Below, piece by piece: positions 6,247 to 7,456 of a DNA stretch of 7,456 bases. The DNA comes from JBHELG01 sp046263195 (lineage in GTDB: Bacteria > Actinomycetota > Nitriliruptoria > Nitriliruptorales > JAHWKO01). The notes under the pieces are model-generated. The model was not told the origin of the DNA. It saw only the letters and a list, made by a program, of their open reading frames with translations, and made no database searches. Where the stretch lies: the NCBI GenBank assembly GCA_046263195.1, contig JBHELG010000102.1, positions 1 through 7,456 of the forward strand, given 5' to 3'. The translations under genes and the position numbers were made by a program. Numbering within the stretch: the first letter of the stretch is position 1; every line of letters starts with the position of its first letter.

Positions 6247-6251
6247 CCTCC
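6247..6251 (-). promoter_or_regulatory. Shine-Dalgarno site selecting the rsiG start
   Basis: GGAGG on the minus strand lies four bases ahead of the ATG at 6242, within GACGGAGGCGGG. It supports the 186-residue form of the RsiG-like protein over the 208-residue form that begins at 6308. Confidence 0.7.
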
Positions 6252-6357
6252 GTCGTCTGACACTTGGTACCTCTTGTCTTCGTCGCCCCCGCTGCAATGC
6301 TTGAGCAAGTGTGTTCTTGCCGCTCAGAGCTCGACCGACGGCGACCGGTCCGTGGGC

Positions 6358-6870
6358 TCACTCTCCCTGGTCTCGAAAGCGGCGCCGGCACTCTTCGACC
6401 AGCTCAAGGGCCTCTTCCTTCTCGGACCAGCCTTCGACTCGCGAAAACTTCTGCTCGAGATCCTTGTAGATGCTGAAGAAGTGTTGGACCTCGTTGAGAA
6501 TGTGATCGGGCACGTCCTTCAACTGCTGGATGTGCTGCCAGCGGGGATCGCTCTCCGGAACGGCGAGAATCTTCTCGTCCGGTCCTTCCTCGTCCCTCAT
6601 GTACATGATGCCGACCACCCTGCTGGGGATGTAACAGCCCGGGAAAGTCGGCTCGCCGAGAACGACGATCGCATCCAGGGGATCGCCGTCCTCGGCGAGC
6701 GTCTGGGGAATGAAGCCATAGTCGCCCGGGTAGTGGACGGCGCTGAAAAGCATTCGGTCCAGCTCGAAGCGCCCTGTCTCGTGGTCGTACTCGTACTTGT
6801 TGCGCGACCCCATTGGGACTTCGACGAAGACGTCGATGATGTCGGAGTGATTGTCCTCGTTCGCCGCCAT
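6358..6870 (-). CDS. ppa: Inorganic pyrophosphatase, family I
   Basis: A soluble, Mg-dependent cytoplasmic enzyme that splits pyrophosphate to two phosphates and so pulls biosynthetic reactions forward. The product is 170 residues, the normal length for a bacterial family I enzyme. All the catalytic residues known from the E. coli enzyme appear in order: E18, K25, E27 (KYEYD), R39, Y51 (DYGFIPQTL), the signature DGDPLD with D61, D63 and D66, then D93, D98, K100, and Y135/K136 (YKDL). The ATG at 6870 has GGGAGG six bases upstream. A GTG seven codons earlier (6891) stays in frame but would cover that ribosome site. It is separated from neighbours by about 115 bp on each side, so it is probably transcribed on its own, although rsiG downstream could receive read-through. 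The upstream region contains an inverted repeat around a possible -10 element. Confidence 0.97.
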   Translation of the reverse strand: MAANEDNHSDIIDVFVEVPMGSRNKYEYDHETGRFELDRMLFSAVHYPGDYGFIPQTLAEDGDPLDAIVVLGEPTFPGCYIPSRVVGIMYMRDEEGPDEKILAVPESDPRWQHIQQLKDVPDHILNEVQHFFSIYKDLEQKFSRVEGWSEKEEALELVEECRRRFRDQGE

Positions 6871-6876
6871 GGCTCG

Positions 6877-6882
6877 CCTCCC
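6877..6882 (-). promoter_or_regulatory. Shine-Dalgarno site of the pyrophosphatase gene
   Basis: GGGAGG on the minus strand is followed by six bases and the ATG at 6870. It is a strong site and rules in favour of this ATG over the in-frame GTG at 6891. Confidence 0.75.
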
Positions 6883-6884
6883 TC

Positions 6885-6924
6885 GGTCCACGTCAGCGTA
6901 GGTCGCTCGAGTAGCGCGTGGACC
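6885..6924 (-). promoter_or_regulatory. Inverted repeat around a possible ppa promoter
   Basis: Perfect 8-bp arms, GGTCCACG at 6885-6892 and CGTGGACC at 6917-6924, enclose 24 bp. The enclosed part includes minus-strand TACGCT (6895-6900), which fits the actinobacterial -10 pattern TAnnnT and would give a short leader before the ppa ribosome site. No good -35 hexamer is present. The arrangement could be an operator for a dimeric repressor, or a hairpin. This is inferred from base sequence only. Confidence 0.3.
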
Positions 6925-6961
6925 CGAGGTTCAGGCTAGGCCTGGAGGGAGGGATCGTAGA

Positions 6962-6974
6962 TGACCGTAGGTCA
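6962..6974. repeat. Small dyad TGACC-GTA-GGTCA
   Basis: Perfect 5-bp arms around a 3-bp centre, lying between the stop codon of the membrane protein and ppa. The octamer CGTAGGTC inside it recurs at 6897-6904 within the larger inverted repeat. It could be a protein-binding half-site pair. It is not a terminator, because no T-run follows on either strand. Confidence 0.25.
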
Positions 6975-6985
6975 GCGAACGCGGC

Positions 6986-7456
6986 TCAGGTTCCCTGCGC
7001 GGCGATGACGAGAGCGGAGATGGCAATGATCACGGCCAGGACGAGCACGAGCACGGCCCCGGCTCGACTACGCTCCACCGTCTCAAGGGACTCGGCATCG
7101 GCCTCTTCCTCGACGACGATGACGACGCGGTGGCTGGCGGACTCAGCTCCTTCGGTCTCGCTCCCGTCGTGGGATGCGACAGGCGGTTCCTCGATGTCCT
7201 GGTGAAGTGTTGCGGTCGCCTCGGTTACGGCCTCCGCAGCCTCTGCCGGCTCCCCCGCACCGAGGTCTCGCCCCGCCGTGGCCGTAACCCCACTCTCGCG
7301 GGCCACCGTCGCCTCCCGGGGACTGGCTTCGCGCCGCGCCGTGGCCGTAGCCCCACTCTCGCGGCCCCCGGCCGCATCCCGGACGCTGACTTCGCGCTCC
7401 ACCGTGGCAGCAGCTCCACCCCCCCGAGCAGCCGGCTCCCTCACACTGTGATCACG
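6986..7456 (-). CDS. Repeat-containing protein with C-terminal transmembrane anchor (5' end uncertain)
   Basis: I do not recognise a family. The frame is open to the right edge; the only start visible near the edge is a GTG at 7444, giving 152 residues, and the true start may lie outside. Numbered from that GTG, residues 2-64 are three imperfect 21-residue repeats, clearest at 23-43 and 44-64, which share RESG-x-TATA. These are rich in Ala, Arg, Glu, Gly and Thr and probably disordered. A degenerate fourth copy may follow. Then comes an acidic stretch (about 84-127, with VVIVVEEEADAESLE at 107-121). One hydrophobic segment follows at 129-149, after SRAG, and ends almost at the C terminus (IAAQGT). 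This is the plan of a tail-anchored protein with its soluble part in the cytoplasm. No signal peptide or enzymatic motif is visible. Its stop lies 115 bp before ppa. Coding is supported by the repeat period being a multiple of three and by the well-formed membrane segment. Confidence 0.65.
   Translation of the reverse strand, partial: RDHSVREPAARGGGAAATVEREVSVRDAAGGRESGATATARREASPREATVARESGVTATAGRDLGAGEPAEAAEAVTEATATLHQDIEEPPVASHDGSETEGAESASHRVVIVVEEEADAESLETVERSRAGAVLVLVLAVIIAISALVIAAQGT
7275..7440. repeat. Tandem 63-bp repeats, two full units and a partial third
   Basis: GCCGTGGCCGTA starts at 7275 and again at 7338, and a diverged ACCGTGGCA starts at 7401, an exact 63-bp period. Units 7275-7337 and 7338-7400 match at about 50 of 63 positions. 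The period equals 21 codons, so the repeat expands the N-terminal part of the membrane-anchored protein without changing frame. The array may continue past the window edge. Confidence 0.7.

Noticed and set aside
6333..6350. Possible terminator hairpin after pyrophosphatase (GACCG/CGGTC arms)
   Set aside because: Only 5-bp arms with an 8-nt loop and no T-run follow on the minus strand; this is not enough to call a terminator.
6190..6939. Plus-strand open frame of 249 codons
   Set aside because: It lies opposite pyrophosphatase, where every catalytic residue is present on the minus strand, so the plus frame is a shadow.
7275..7440. Possible CRISPR-like array in the 63-bp repeats
   Set aside because: The units are contiguous with no unique spacers, diverge along their length, and keep a 21-codon period in an open frame. 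They are a protein repeat.

Overview
This is a GC-rich stretch from an actinobacterium (Actinomycetota). Two genes point to that phylum. One is the mycothiol glycosyltransferase MshA. The other is an RsiG-type anti-sigma factor with the c-di-GMP-binding signature. Mycothiol and RsiG are both essentially confined to Actinomycetota. I cannot fix the class; a non-Streptomyces, non-Mycobacterium lineage is my guess from the unfamiliar gene order.

All nine genes lie on the minus strand, so the window reads right to left. At the right edge is a repeat-rich protein with a C-terminal membrane anchor, open at the window edge (6986-7456). Next come inorganic pyrophosphatase (6358-6870) and an RsiG-like anti-sigma factor (5682-6242), closely followed by a type II (Rhizobium-type) L-asparaginase (4686-5660). 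An XRE-family regulator follows (3952-4470), with a 215-bp leader that holds a striking Shine-Dalgarno-like sequence. Then comes a probable operon: a FemAB/GNAT-fold transferase (2831-3838), mshA overlapping it by ATGA (1503-2834), and a YbjN-domain protein (980-1459). At the left edge is proline dehydrogenase (1-875), lacking only its last residues.

The likely transcription units are rsiG-asparaginase (21-bp gap) and transferase-mshA-ybjN (4-bp overlap, then a 43-bp gap). Proline dehydrogenase may belong to the second unit (104-bp gap) or have its own promoter. Pyrophosphatase, the regulator and the membrane protein have upstream gaps of more than 100 bp. No RNA gene, insertion sequence, CRISPR array or convincing intrinsic terminator was seen, and no stretch over 300 bp lacks a gene.

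Most of the window is recognisable housekeeping, redox and regulatory gene content. The points most worth a second look are four. The RsiG homologue has one intact and one altered c-di-GMP motif. An uncharacterised FemAB-like transferase is translationally coupled to mshA. Tandem 63-bp (21-residue) repeats occur in the tail-anchored protein. The regulator gene has an unusual leader.
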